NCBI RefSeq assembly: GCF_030272615.1 | Contig: NC_081410.1 | Location: forward strand, 285,819,957 to 285,883,956 | Direction: 5' to 3' | Source of the DNA: Cryptomeria japonica | Taxonomy: Eukaryota; Streptophyta; Pinopsida; Cupressales; Cupressaceae | Length of the DNA: 64,000 bases | Part shown: positions 1 through 9,064 of the stretch, in pieces | Layout of the letters: each line of letters begins with the position of its first letter | How positions within the stretch are numbered: position 1 is the stretch's first letter | Program-made: the position numbers and the translations under genes | Notes under the pieces: model-generated | Seen by the model: only the letters and a program-made list of their open reading frames with translations | Databases searched by the model: none | What the model was told of the DNA's origin: nothing

Positions 1-990
1 TTTTGAGGTACGACCTCCGAAATGAGGCTCCAGAATAGGGACTTGCTTCTTGAAACCTTGTTGTGCCTCAAAACATTGATTTTGATGTTCCAAAATCAGG
101 GCTTTAGAGGCACAAGCTCTGCAAACGAGGCTCTAAGAGCATGATGTGCATCAAAATCATGTTTTGATGCTATCGGCTCCCAAATTGCGACTTGCATCTT
201 GCAACCTTGTGCCTCCAAACACCAATTTTGATGCTCCCAAACCGGGGCTTTTGAGGGACAAGATCCTAAATAAGGTTTTAAGAGTAAAATGTGCTTCAAA
301 ATCACATTTTGACACTACCAGCTTTGGAATCGGGACTTGCATCTTGAAACGTTGTTGTGCTTCCAAACACCAATTTTGGAATCAAATTTTGATGCTACCA
401 GTACGAGAATTGGGACTTGCATCTTGAAACCTTGTTGAGCCTCAAAACATTGATATTGATATTACAAAATCAACCTCCAAAATGAGGTTCTAAGAACACC
501 ATGTTTGTCAAAATTATGTTTTGACGCTATCAGCTAGAATATCGGAACTTGTGTATTGAAACCTTGTTGTGCCTTGAAACATTGATTTTAATGTTTTGAA
601 ATTGGAGCTTTCAAACCACATGCTCTGAAATGAGGTTCTAAGAGCACTATGTGCATCAAAATAACATTTTGACACTAAAACCTTTGGAATAGGAACTTGC
701 ATCTTGAAAGCTTGTTGTGCCTCCAAACACCAATTTTGAAGCTTTGAAACCAAAGACGTTCCAGAATAAACTCCAAAACAAGCACCAGAATCAAGACTTG
801 CATCTTGAAACCTTGTTGTGCCTCCAAACATCGATTTTGATACTCCAAAACTGGGGCTTTTGAGGAACAATTTCTCAAATAGGGTTCTAAGAGCACAATG
901 TGCATCAAAATTAAAATTTGATGCTACTGGCTCTAGAATCAGGGCTTGCATCTTGAAATCTTGTTGTGCCTTAAAACATTGATTTTGATG
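1..990. repeat. 148-bp satellite array, left end (diverged and rearranged copies)
   Basis: Tandem copies of the same unit that fills 26177-64000, in the same orientation. The recurring words 'cttgcatcttgaaacc', 'ttgttgtgcctc' and 'gaggttctaagagca' recur at roughly monomer spacing. Copies are less regular than on the right: near 30 a type-5 monomer jumps straight into the end of a type-3 monomer, and the unit near 360-400 is truncated. The array runs off the left edge. The last recognisable satellite base is about 990, where 'cattgattttgatg' gives way to unrelated sequence. Reverse-strand ORFs here are by-products of the repeat. Confidence 0.93.
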
Positions 991-1025
991 CAAACTTTAC
1001 CCAGTAGCATCTTGATAAAACTTCC
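991..1025. other. Non-satellite interruption, left part (ends in the target duplication)
   Basis: 35 bp with no satellite match lie between the left array and element A. The last five bases (1021-1025, CTTCC) are the left copy of A's target site duplication. Together with 26113-26176 this forms a roughly 99-bp foreign segment inside one satellite monomer. I do not recognise it. Confidence 0.7.
1021..1025. repeat. Target site duplication of element A, left copy (CTTCC)
   Basis: CTTCC directly precedes the TG of the 5' LTR and recurs at 26108-26112 directly after the CA of the 3' LTR. Five-base duplications are typical of plant Ty3/gypsy integration. Confidence 0.92.
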
Positions 1026-2375
1026 TGTAGATGTCTAAAAATGGTCAATGCTTGTGGAGTCATACTTTAACATTTGTGCATTTCCTTATTTAAGGGTTCT
1101 TGCGTCACATTAACATTTCTTCTATGTTGTGCACTTGGTCTTTATCATTTGAGAGCATTGAGTCCTTCTTCTGCATTCCTCATTTTTATCTCTTTTGAAT
1201 TAGGTCTTGTCGATAGCAATCTTTAGTCATGATTTTGGTCGATCTTATCCTGTCGCATCATGGTGCGTGCTCATTTATCATCATTTTGGACATTGCCAAT
1301 CCTAATAAATGATAGAATTAGGGTTTTGTCCTCTTGTCAATCTTTCAATCATCTTTAGCTTGTTAATAATCATTTGTGATTATCAACTTGTCAATCTCAT
1401 CATTTTGCGATCGATCCGTCATTGATCCTTGTCCTTGTCAATCTTTTCATTTTGCGATCGATTCGTCATCGATCCTTGTCCTTTTCAATCATGTCAATTT
1501 GGATTGATTAGTCATTGTTCCTCATCAATTGGCGCCTATCAATTTGATCTCCTTGTCAATCTTGGTCAATTTGTCATTGATTTTTGTCAACCAATCTCAA
1601 TCATTTATCAACATTGGTCCTTTGTCAATCAGAATCATGATCAAACCTACATTAATTTCTTATTGTCTTGACCTAATTCCTTGTCCTCTTATTTCTAGGG
1701 TTTTATGATTTGTTCATTTAATCCTTTTCATCTTCTTTGTGGGTTAAATAAATCTATTTATTTAGTCCTAGGTCTCTTTCATGAATTAATTAATGGATGA
1801 AAACCTATTAATCAATTCACCTAATTTCAATTTCTCCTATTTTCTTTAATTTTTCTAATATTTCCCCTAAATTCATTCCCTCATTTTCTCCTATGTTTAT
1901 GCTTCCATTTGTTGCAATCATGGAGGCCATTTTCTCTCCTCCCTTTTGTCATGGGAATGGCATTTCAATCTTGTCATAATTTGTCATTTTTTATTTTATT
2001 TTCCTTTCAAATATCTTCATGCTAATCTTGTCCTCTCTCCAATTTGTCTATAAATTGGATGATTTTCTTCAATGAAAGGGGAAATCAATCACATTTTTGA
2101 GTAACCTTACGCTGCAAATTTCATCTCTAAACAACTTGTTTTCCACTTGCATTTTGCACTTGTAGGTGAGATCCACATCAAATTTGAAGGTGAAAGAAGA
2201 ACAATGGAGCCACATGAAGGAGATATCTGCATCGGTTTGTTTCGATTTCATTTGATTTGAATATCTTGTCTTTATGTCTTCATTGATTGGATTAGGATTG
2301 CTTTCATAGTAGCTTTAGGTTTTGTGGTTGTCCTAATTGCTATTATTTTGATGATTTTCAATTTATTGATCTACA
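1026..2375 (+). repeat. 5' LTR of element A
   Basis: 1350 bp, TGTAGATG to CTACA, aligning end to end with 24762-26107. The part 1380-1640 is a degenerate run of 'ttgtcaatc' words. A TATA-like box sits at 2049-2055, leaving about 320 bp for R and U5. A 60-aa reverse ORF at 2069-2251 is kept in both LTRs only because the LTRs are copies of each other. Confidence 0.94.
2049..2055 (+). promoter_or_regulatory. Putative TATA box in the 5' LTR of element A
   Basis: TATAAAT, about 1020 bp into the LTR. The 3' LTR keeps the same heptamer at 25781-25787. The position suits a U3 promoter; the transcription start itself cannot be seen. Confidence 0.55.
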
Positions 2376-2379
2376 TTTC

Positions 2380-2398
2380 TGGTGAACCCGACGTGAAC
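2380..2398 (+). other. Primer-binding site of element A, complementary to tRNA-Trp
   Basis: TGGTGAACCCGACGTGAAC starts 4 bp after the LTR. Its reverse complement matches the 3' end of plant tRNA-Trp(CCA) including the CCA tail, as I recall that tRNA, for about 18 bases. Element B carries the identical 19-mer at 7893-7911. Confidence 0.85.
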
Positions 2399-3959
2399 TA
2401 ACCCCTTAACCATGTTTTGAGTGCTTTTGAGCTGTTTGCAGGTGAAAAACTCAAGAAACAGGGTGACTCGGAGCTTTTTGGACACTTTTGTGCCTGTGTT
2501 GACGTTTGCTACGCCTGTGTTTGAGTTTTATGCACCTGTGTTTGAGTTTTCTGTGCCTGTGTTTGAGTTTTCTGTGCCTATGTTGAAGTTTTATGTGCCT
2601 GTGTTGAGGCATTCTACACCTGTGCAAGGCCAGAAATAGAGGTGAAATCAGTTGTTTTTACTTGCAAATTTGTTTGTTTTCATTTTGTTTCTTGCATTCT
2701 AGTTTTTCTTTGGTACTAATTCTCTGTGCAGCATCTTGGCGTTACATGTGATGAAGACTAAAAATGCAACTACTAACAAATCTTATGCAGGACGTGGTCA
2801 AAGACTCTCATTAAAACATCTTGCTTGTGATTTTTAAAGTAGTTGCACATTTCATTTCTTAAAGTTCAATGAACACCATGCATGATTTGTCTGTTTTTAA
2901 TTTGATTGCATGTTTTAACCCTTAGAATTGAGCCAGCCTCTCGATTTGCCTGGCACTTCGCATAGGCATTGGTGAGAGGGAATGACCCAAAGTGGTAACG
3001 GGCTAAAGCCAAGCTCTTCCGAACCACTCTAAATAACTATGGATGCAATGAAAGTTGTACACAACGGGTGCTAGAATGGTATTGCGATTATTTATTTGCC
3101 AGATCAATACCCACCCAAACGAATGCCCTTACTAGAATCTCTTGTTTTTAGATGCCAAAATCCTTCTATCTGTTCGCTCAGGTGTTGTGATACGCGCATG
3201 CGAAAGACACCTCTCATGTACTCCTCAGTTAGAGATAGCAAGTTCTTGGGAAGTGATGCCCCTTGAACTCAAAGCTTGGTATGCTCTAGAAGTGAGTGCA
3301 CTGTAAGGGGGAGCCAGTGCTACCAAGCATCTAGCTATCCAGCTGAGTGTTGTATTTTATGGTTAGAGGATTCAATAGATATTTCCCTTGCCAGCCATAG
3401 GATTTATTGTGAATGTGCTTGATTGTCTTGAGTCAAAGTCAAACAAACATTTTGTCTTCCGTGATTGTCAAAAGTTAAATCAAAAACAAAATTTCAAAAG
3501 TGCTCATAATCAACTAGGGTTTTCAAAATTAACAACCTTCAATTCAAAAAAAATCCTAAACAAAAGTCCAAATTTGTCCAAGTATTCATCCAACATTTGA
3601 ACATGGCTTGTCAAGACATTGACTATCTTTGTTTCAAAATTCATGTCACTTTAGGCTAGGTTTTGCATAGTCCAACTTAGGTCCTAGGACATATTGTCAT
3701 CTCCCTTCATTTTAGTCCTTTTCATTGCAAGCATCCTCATTTTGCACTTAGGTTCAAAATCATTTCCCTAAGTTTGCATTTCATTGTCATATCCAAGCTA
3801 GATTTCCATTTAGGTGACATTCATGCATTATCCTTGTCATGCTAAAATTAGTTCTTGCCTAGGTTGCATTTTGCATATTCCAAGTCATTGGTCTTCGCAT
3901 ATCCTTATCATTATATTGTAATCTTGTCTTGGCTTCATCTTGTCATATCATATCCTTAG
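2399..3959 (+). other. Leader of element A, no recognised gene
   Basis: About 1.56 kb between PBS and gag. It contains a 21-bp minisatellite (2492-2624), a less A/T-rich stretch at about 2930-3360, and a T-rich tail at 3600-3960 with many 'cattttgca' and 'ttgtcat' words. The longest forward ORFs (2421-2639 and 3388-3600, about 70 aa each) resemble no family I know. Long leaders are usual in Tat/Ogre elements and may hold the packaging signal, but no such signal can be named here. Confidence 0.75.
2492..2624 (+). repeat. 21-bp minisatellite in the element A leader (7-residue coding period)
   Basis: About 6.3 tandem copies of a 21-bp unit starting 'gcctgtgtttgagtttt'. Because 21 is a multiple of three, one frame translates as a 7-residue repeat of the form P-V-[FL]-x-F-x-x within a short ORF (2421-2639). 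Upstream the ORF lacks a good start context, so translation is doubtful. Confidence 0.85.
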
Positions 3960-6622
3960 ATCAATGTATCAAACTCACAGTTTCCACCAACACCAAGGGA
4001 AAATGCACCTTTTGACTGGAATCAACTGAACCTGCAACATGAAATTCAAACTCAAACATCACATGAGGAACAAACTCTTTCACAAGGATTTGGTTTAGAT
4101 CAAGGCATTCAACAAGAAATAAATCCAAATGTTTTACCAAATTCTTCATCAGATTCTAATGCTTCCGATGATGTTGATATGCTCCTTTAAGATCCGAAGT
4201 TGACAAAAAAGATGGATAAATTCTTGAACAAGGTCTTTAAGATGTTTCCACAAAAATATCTTGATATGATGAGTAATGTGACCTCCTCAAATGAGAAAAC
4301 TAATGTGCAAAAAAAACAAGGTGGTGATCTGTTAAGTTTCTCTCCAAATCCAAATGAAGAAAATGTGCAACAAGAACCTCAACACACGTTGTTGAGTAAG
4401 CGTGCTTCACAAACTTTGACAGTGACTATTCCACAAAAGTCAACATTCGAAAAAATAAACAATCCATAGTTTAATGCAACACCTTTAACACAAGATCAAA
4501 TGATGGCCACACAAATGTTGATAGGTGTCCCTCAACAAGAAGTGATTCCTCGAATACCTAAAAGTGGATCAAGTTCAATACGTTTGGCAAATACTCAAGT
4601 ACCCATTATGCAAAATATTGTGACAGATCCTTCGATAGTGGCAACACAAAGAGCCACAAATAGTGGTGTGCACCAACAACAAGTGTTGCAACAATTGAGG
4701 ATTGCACAAAAGGCACAATCGAATGCGTAAACAAGCAATGTACAACAACAACAATATCACATTCAACAACAAGTTGCAGTGTCTTCTGCACCTTTAAAAG
4801 TCAATTCAAACTTGCAACCACCACAATGGATTGGACAAACAACACAGCAAGTCAATGCAAGTGCCATACCCCATCTAAAGGAGAAATAATAGAAACCTCC
4901 CAAACAAAGTTTTTTGCAAATGATGGGATTTACATTAGGGCAACAACAATTGGCACAAAGTCAGCAAATTCCGATTCGTCAGCATCAACAACAACATGTG
5001 CCTCAATATGTGCCAGGAAAAACAAGTTATCATACATCACAACCACAACTGATGTCCATGCAATATCAACAACAACCTCAATTGCAATATCAACTAAGGC
5101 TACAAATGATGATCCCATGACAAGAAGTACAGCAAAAGGGTCAATGTCAAGACATGGCACAACCACAACAACAAGAGCTGTATCAAGAACTTTATATGCC
5201 AAAGACACCTAAGATAGCAATTTTAGAGCATCAATAGCCAATGGAGAGCACGATGTATCGACAAAGAGTACACCCAAGAATGAATGATGAACTTCCAAAA
5301 TCTTTGCTATTTGACACAATTGCACAACAGCTTGAGAAGTTGCAATGACAAATCGATGCATTACAAACCAAAGGGACAAAGAAATTATACATAGATCAAG
5401 ATTTATGTCCTAATCCATTTGACAAGAGCTTGTACATGCCTCCCTTTCCTAAGCATTTTGAGGCACCTAATTTTGAGAAATATAAAGGGAACGACAATCC
5501 AAAAGACCATATTCGAGCATTTTTCGCAGCATGTATTAAAGTGAGCTATGAGGAAACATATTTGATGCGCTTATTCGCATGAAGTCTCATAGGACAAGCC
5601 ATGGATTGGTATTTGCATTTGCCAGGGAACATAAAGACATGGCCAAAATTGGCTCAAAGTTTATATCCCACTTCCCATTCAACATTGACAATGAAGTGAC
5701 CATGTTAGATTTATGCAACACAAAGCAAAAGCAAGGTGAACCATTAGTGACTTTCTTACAAAGATGGCGAAGCTTGTATAGTTGTTCTTCCCTAGATATA
5801 CATGAAGAACAACAAGTGAACTTATTTATTCAAAATTTGGTCCCAGAAATGATGTATGAGCTCAAACTGAAGAGTCCTAGTACCATTGAGAAGCTCATTA
5901 AGAAAGGGATGAACATTGAAAATGCTCTTGTAGCTAAGGGACTCATTAGGCTCAACAAAGACAGTGACAGCACAAACAATTCAGGGGACAAAAATAAATT
6001 CTGGTACAAAAACAAGAATGTCACTAATGATGGAGTTGTTGATGCAAGAGCAATGAATGCAAATCAACCGAAGTTCACAATAAAGAAATTGAGTGCTCCT
6101 AATATGTCGGCTATGCAACAAAATTAGACACAAGCAAGAAATGTTATTCAACTGCCGCAATACCAATAGTATAATCAACAACAAGGTCAGCAACAAAACC
6201 AACAACAAAAACCTTTCAGATCAAGGCATGGGCCTCCTCCACAATTTATGCCATTGGGAGAGCCTATTGAATCAGTAATGAAACAATTGATACAAGCAAA
6301 TTTTATCAAGTTACCAGATGTCAAGGAAGAACCATTGGTAAAGCCACATTGGTGGAATGATAATGCATATTGTGAATATCATCGGTCAAAAGGACATAAA
6401 ACCGCATCATGTTTTCAATTGAAACATATGATTCGAGACTTGTTAGATCAAGGAGTAATTGAGGTAGACCCACCCAATGCAACCTCTAACACTGATCATA
6501 CAATTTTCAAAACTCCTTTGCTTGATCATGATAAGGGCAAAGCATCTTCTTCAAACTCTACCCAAACAGCGAATCTTAATTATGCAAATACTGGTTATAA
6601 CAATGTCATCAATTGTTTTTGA
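3960..6622 (+). pseudogene. gag: gag of element A (broken)
   Basis: Encoded the structural Gag protein that packages retrotransposon RNA. The N-terminal part (3960 to about 5650, one frame) is Gln/Asn-rich, with several stops: TAA near 4190, TAG near 4468, TAA near 4728, TAG near 5236, TGA near 5346 and 5578. The core gag domain begins near 5450 ('FEKYKGNDNPKDHI') and includes 'AMDWYLHLP'. The reading shifts frame between about 5640 and 5680 and continues to 6622 through stops near 6125 and 6170. A zinc-finger-like motif C-X2-H-X4-H-X4-C lies near 6370-6410 ('CEYHRSKGHKTASC'), as in other Tat Gag proteins. The true start is unclear: the frame is closed by a TAG at 3957. TGA at 6620-6622 ends this segment five bases before element B. 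Confidence 0.88.
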
Positions 6623-6627
6623 GCATC
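6623..6627. repeat. Target site duplication of element B, left copy (GCATC)
   Basis: GCATC precedes the TG of B's 5' LTR and recurs at 14494-14498 right after B's 3' LTR. Confidence 0.93.
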
Positions 6628-6809
6628 TGTAGCGTCCTAAAATTGCGACACTTGCAATTTGACTGCATTTCGGTCTTCACGATGGTGACGCAACACGCAA
6701 CCTGAATGGAGACCCTGAAACTTGCTCACGACACTGAAAACTGCATTTTTCAAGCACCATTGGCCTGAACCTCCTTGCACCCCGCTGTCCTGGAGGTGGG
6801 ACCAGAGCA

Positions 6810-6890
6810 CCCAGCGCCCTGGTCCCTCAGGACCAGGGTGCCCAGCGCCCTGGTCCTCCAGGACCATGGCGCCCAGCGCCCTGGTCCCTG
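6810..6890 (+). repeat. 31-bp GC-rich hairpin minisatellite in the B 5' LTR
   Basis: Three units beginning 'cccagcgccctggtcc' at 6810, 6841 and 6872; the 3' LTR has two (13445 and 13476). The arms CCCTGGTCC and GGACCAGGG pair with a 4-nt loop, giving a 9-bp hairpin. The GC-rich block stands out in an A/T-rich element, just upstream of the TATA box. Confidence 0.88.
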
Positions 6891-7010
6891 GGTCCTATTT
6901 TGGGCCCAGTTTCCTAAGTGATATCGGGTCTTTTTGATTGCAATTTGGAAATATACTTCCCTGGTCGGCCTAAGGTCGGGAAAATCAGTCTATCAGCCCT
7001 AATTGACAAG

Positions 7011-7017
7011 TATATAA
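7011..7017 (+). promoter_or_regulatory. Putative TATA box in the 5' LTR of element B
   Basis: TATATAA, kept in the 3' LTR at 13615-13621, downstream of the GC-rich hairpin block. Position suits the U3 promoter. Confidence 0.55.
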
Positions 7018-7892
7018 ACTACATTTTTCTCTCTCATTTGGGATAGATGAAGAGGATATGTGTACAAAGCGTGGAAACTATACTCAAGCATTCAAGCATT
7101 CAAGCAATTGATCATTCCAAGTCTCCATTCAAGGCTAAGTGTTGCATTCAAGTCAAGGATTCAACCATTGAAGAGGAGATCACTTATTACATGCTACACA
7201 CTACAACATACAACATCTAAACCTTCGCACATAAGGATACCAACATCCTTAGAACAAGGTATTAGTACTTGTTTTACATTACAGTCATTTACATTTACAG
7301 CACTTGCTCATTTCTTGGTTAATTCCAAAACCGGGGTTTGACCTAAAGGCAAACCCCTAATCCCTAACCCCCCAATCGTCTTCGCTTTTCTATGTGTAGG
7401 TTGCAAGTACGCGGCTGAGATTGAAGATCTAGAATCCTTGTGCCGAGACGAACAGATCCCCCTTCGTTTCGCGGATTTTTCGGAGGACCGTGGCGTCGGG
7501 CACCATCGTCCCGACAACTTTTTCTCAAATTTGTAGGACAGCGCCATATCAACATTCTACTACTAATTCCAGGTCCGCAGCTTCATCCTATAACCTAAAC
7601 TCAGTTTATAAGCGAATCTTTATGACTTTCTATGCATCCTTAGCTTAATTTCCTTAATCAACATTCTTTACAAAAGAGGGTAGCTTTGCTTTCCAAACCC
7701 TTGAAATTCATTTAGCATCCAATCTTACATTGTGTGGGATTGAATCTTATGAGTTTCAACCCCTCTTTTGAATGTAAAGTCTTCCCCCTAAGTGAAAACC
7801 CATCGAATCCTAGCGAACCTCCCTTCTCTCTCCTCGGAGTTAGAAGAGGGGAGACCAACTAGGGTTCGACCGCGATTTTCCGCTTTACATTT

Positions 7893-7911
7893 TGGTGAAC
7901 CCGACGTGAAC
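7893..7911 (+). other. Primer-binding site of element B, complementary to tRNA-Trp
   Basis: TGGTGAACCCGACGTGAAC, three bases after the LTR end; identical to the PBS of element A. Confidence 0.85.
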
Positions 7912-8221
7912 ATCCTTTCTGATTATTCATGATTAGATCTGAAAATTGATTCCTTGATTACATTTCCATGTTTGATCTTTTGCAAAATTTTAGAGGTGAT
8001 TGCATAAAAACCCTAAATTTTCTTTTTTTGAACATTGAACTTGCGAAATGTTTAATTATTAATGCTTGCTTCAGATCTGCTTTTCTATTATAAATTATCA
8101 ATTCATATCTATACTTTAATTTTGAAAATTAAGTGGTTAAATGTCAAAACCCTAATTTTTGAAACCCTCCTAATTCAACCTTTGTTTGACAATTTAACCG
8201 ATCAAAACATCTCCAAATCAG

Positions 8222-8396
8222 CTGTAACTTTGGATTCTGCAATAAAATCACAATATCTTTCATCCCTGAAAATTTGGAAAAAAGTTGTGAGGACCGTGTT
8301 GCACTCCGAGCGCCATCGTCCCCGACATTTTTTTCAAAATTTCAGGAGCGAGATTTTGCTGTATTTTTCTGCTAAAATCCAGAATTTTGGCTGATT
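8222..8396 (+). repeat. Leader direct repeat of element B, copy 1 (hairpin module)
   Basis: Shares about 160-170 bp with 8853-9010, including 'tttcatccctg', 'aaaaaagttg', 'gaccgtgttgcactccg' and 'caaaatttc'. The core 8291-8321 pairs GGACCGTG with CATCGTCC imperfectly (one mismatch, one G-T). Confidence 0.75.
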
Positions 8397-8852
8397 TTGT
8401 CAATTATAACACTTTCAAAATTACGGTCAAAGTTGGTCTTGTGATTGCTTGGTTTAAGGCTCCTAATCATTCAAAAATTGTTGAAATTGAAATTTTGTGT
8501 CAAAATTGTGTTCTTACTATCCTAAATCTGAAAATTGTGTTTGCATTCATTCAAAATTTCAGTGCTTTATTCAAATTCTTGCATTTTGTGACTTTTGAAA
8601 TTAAGTGCTTAATTACAACAACTTTGATTTCCGCTTCCAAAATTGAATTTTGCGTGAAATTGAGTCAACTTTTGAATTTCAAAATTTGCATTGCTTTTGA
8701 CATTCCCTCTAAAAATTCAAAATTTCAGTTTCCCTCTCTTTTTCAAAATTCAAATTTTGCATTTTTTGACAATCTTGATAGGGTTCAATTTTGAGATTAC
8801 AACTTTAATTTGGCCTATCTACGGATCGTAAAATCACTCAATTTTTTCAGAT

Positions 8853-9010
8853 TAGCTCTAAAATCATCATACCTTTCATCCCTGCAAATTTCGAAAAAAG
8901 TTGCAGGGACCGTGTTGCACTCCGGGCGCCACGGTCCCGGACATTTTTTCCAAAATTTCGGGAGACTGTTGTGATTGCATTTAACAGCTTAAATCCAGAA
9001 AATTGGTTGA
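8853..9010 (+). repeat. Leader direct repeat of element B, copy 2 (perfect hairpin)
   Basis: Contains GGGACCGTG (8906-8914) and CACGGTCCC (8930-8938), a perfect 9-bp inverted repeat with a 15-nt loop, ending about 130 bp before the gag start. A weaker relative lies in both LTRs near 7484-7516 and 14086-14117. Confidence 0.8.
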
Positions 9011-9064
9011 TCTTACTGAAAATTGCTACCTCTAAATTCAAAATTTTCTCTCCTTCTCTAGTGC

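Larger units (their letters stand above)
6628..7889 (+). repeat. 5' LTR of element B
   Basis: 1262 bp, TGTAGCGTCC to CGCTTTACA. It aligns with 13262-14493; the 30-bp length difference is explained by one extra unit of a 31-bp GC-rich minisatellite at 6810-6890. TATA-like box at 7011-7017. ORFs inside it (for example 7060-7341) are mirrored in the other LTR and look non-coding. Confidence 0.95.
7912..9064 (+). other. Leader of element B, no gene
   Basis: About 1.15 kb, A/T-rich, with no convincing coding frame; the ORFs at 8062-8394 and 8387-8794 are low-complexity Phe/Leu/Lys-rich readings of 'caaaatt' and 'gaaattg' words. It holds a direct repeat (8222-8396 and 8853-9010), each copy with a GC-rich inverted repeat that also occurs in the LTR. 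Confidence 0.75.

Noticed and set aside
991-1025. Resemblance of 'agcatcttgataaaac' to the satellite word 'gcatcttgaaacc'
   Set aside because: Only a nine-base match at the wrong phase; the rest of the segment does not align to any monomer.
2069-2251. 60-aa reverse ORF conserved in both A LTRs (also 25801-25983)
   Set aside because: LTR identity explains the conservation; no domain and no start context.
2930-3360. Possible structured RNA or host-derived fragment in the element A leader
   Set aside because: Base composition differs from its neighbours, but I found no tRNA, snRNA or rRNA pattern and no coding frame.
4826-5212. ORFs at 4826-5212 (+) and 4930-5208 (-)
   Set aside because: Shadows of the Gln-rich gag frame; their Thr/Ser- and Val-rich composition is what CAA/ACA runs give in other frames.
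6637-6937. Pro/Gly-rich ORFs over the GC-rich block of the B LTR
   Set aside because: Produced by the 31-bp GC-rich hairpin minisatellite.
7060-7341. ORF found in both B LTRs (7060-7341 and 13712-13945)
   Set aside because: Conserved only because LTRs are copies; it spans the TATA-proximal and R/U5 region and matches no family.
8062-8794. Two overlapping forward ORFs in the B leader as a small accessory gene
   Set aside because: Low-complexity Phe/Ile/Lys-rich readings of repeated 'caaaatt' words, crossing the hairpin repeat; no motif.
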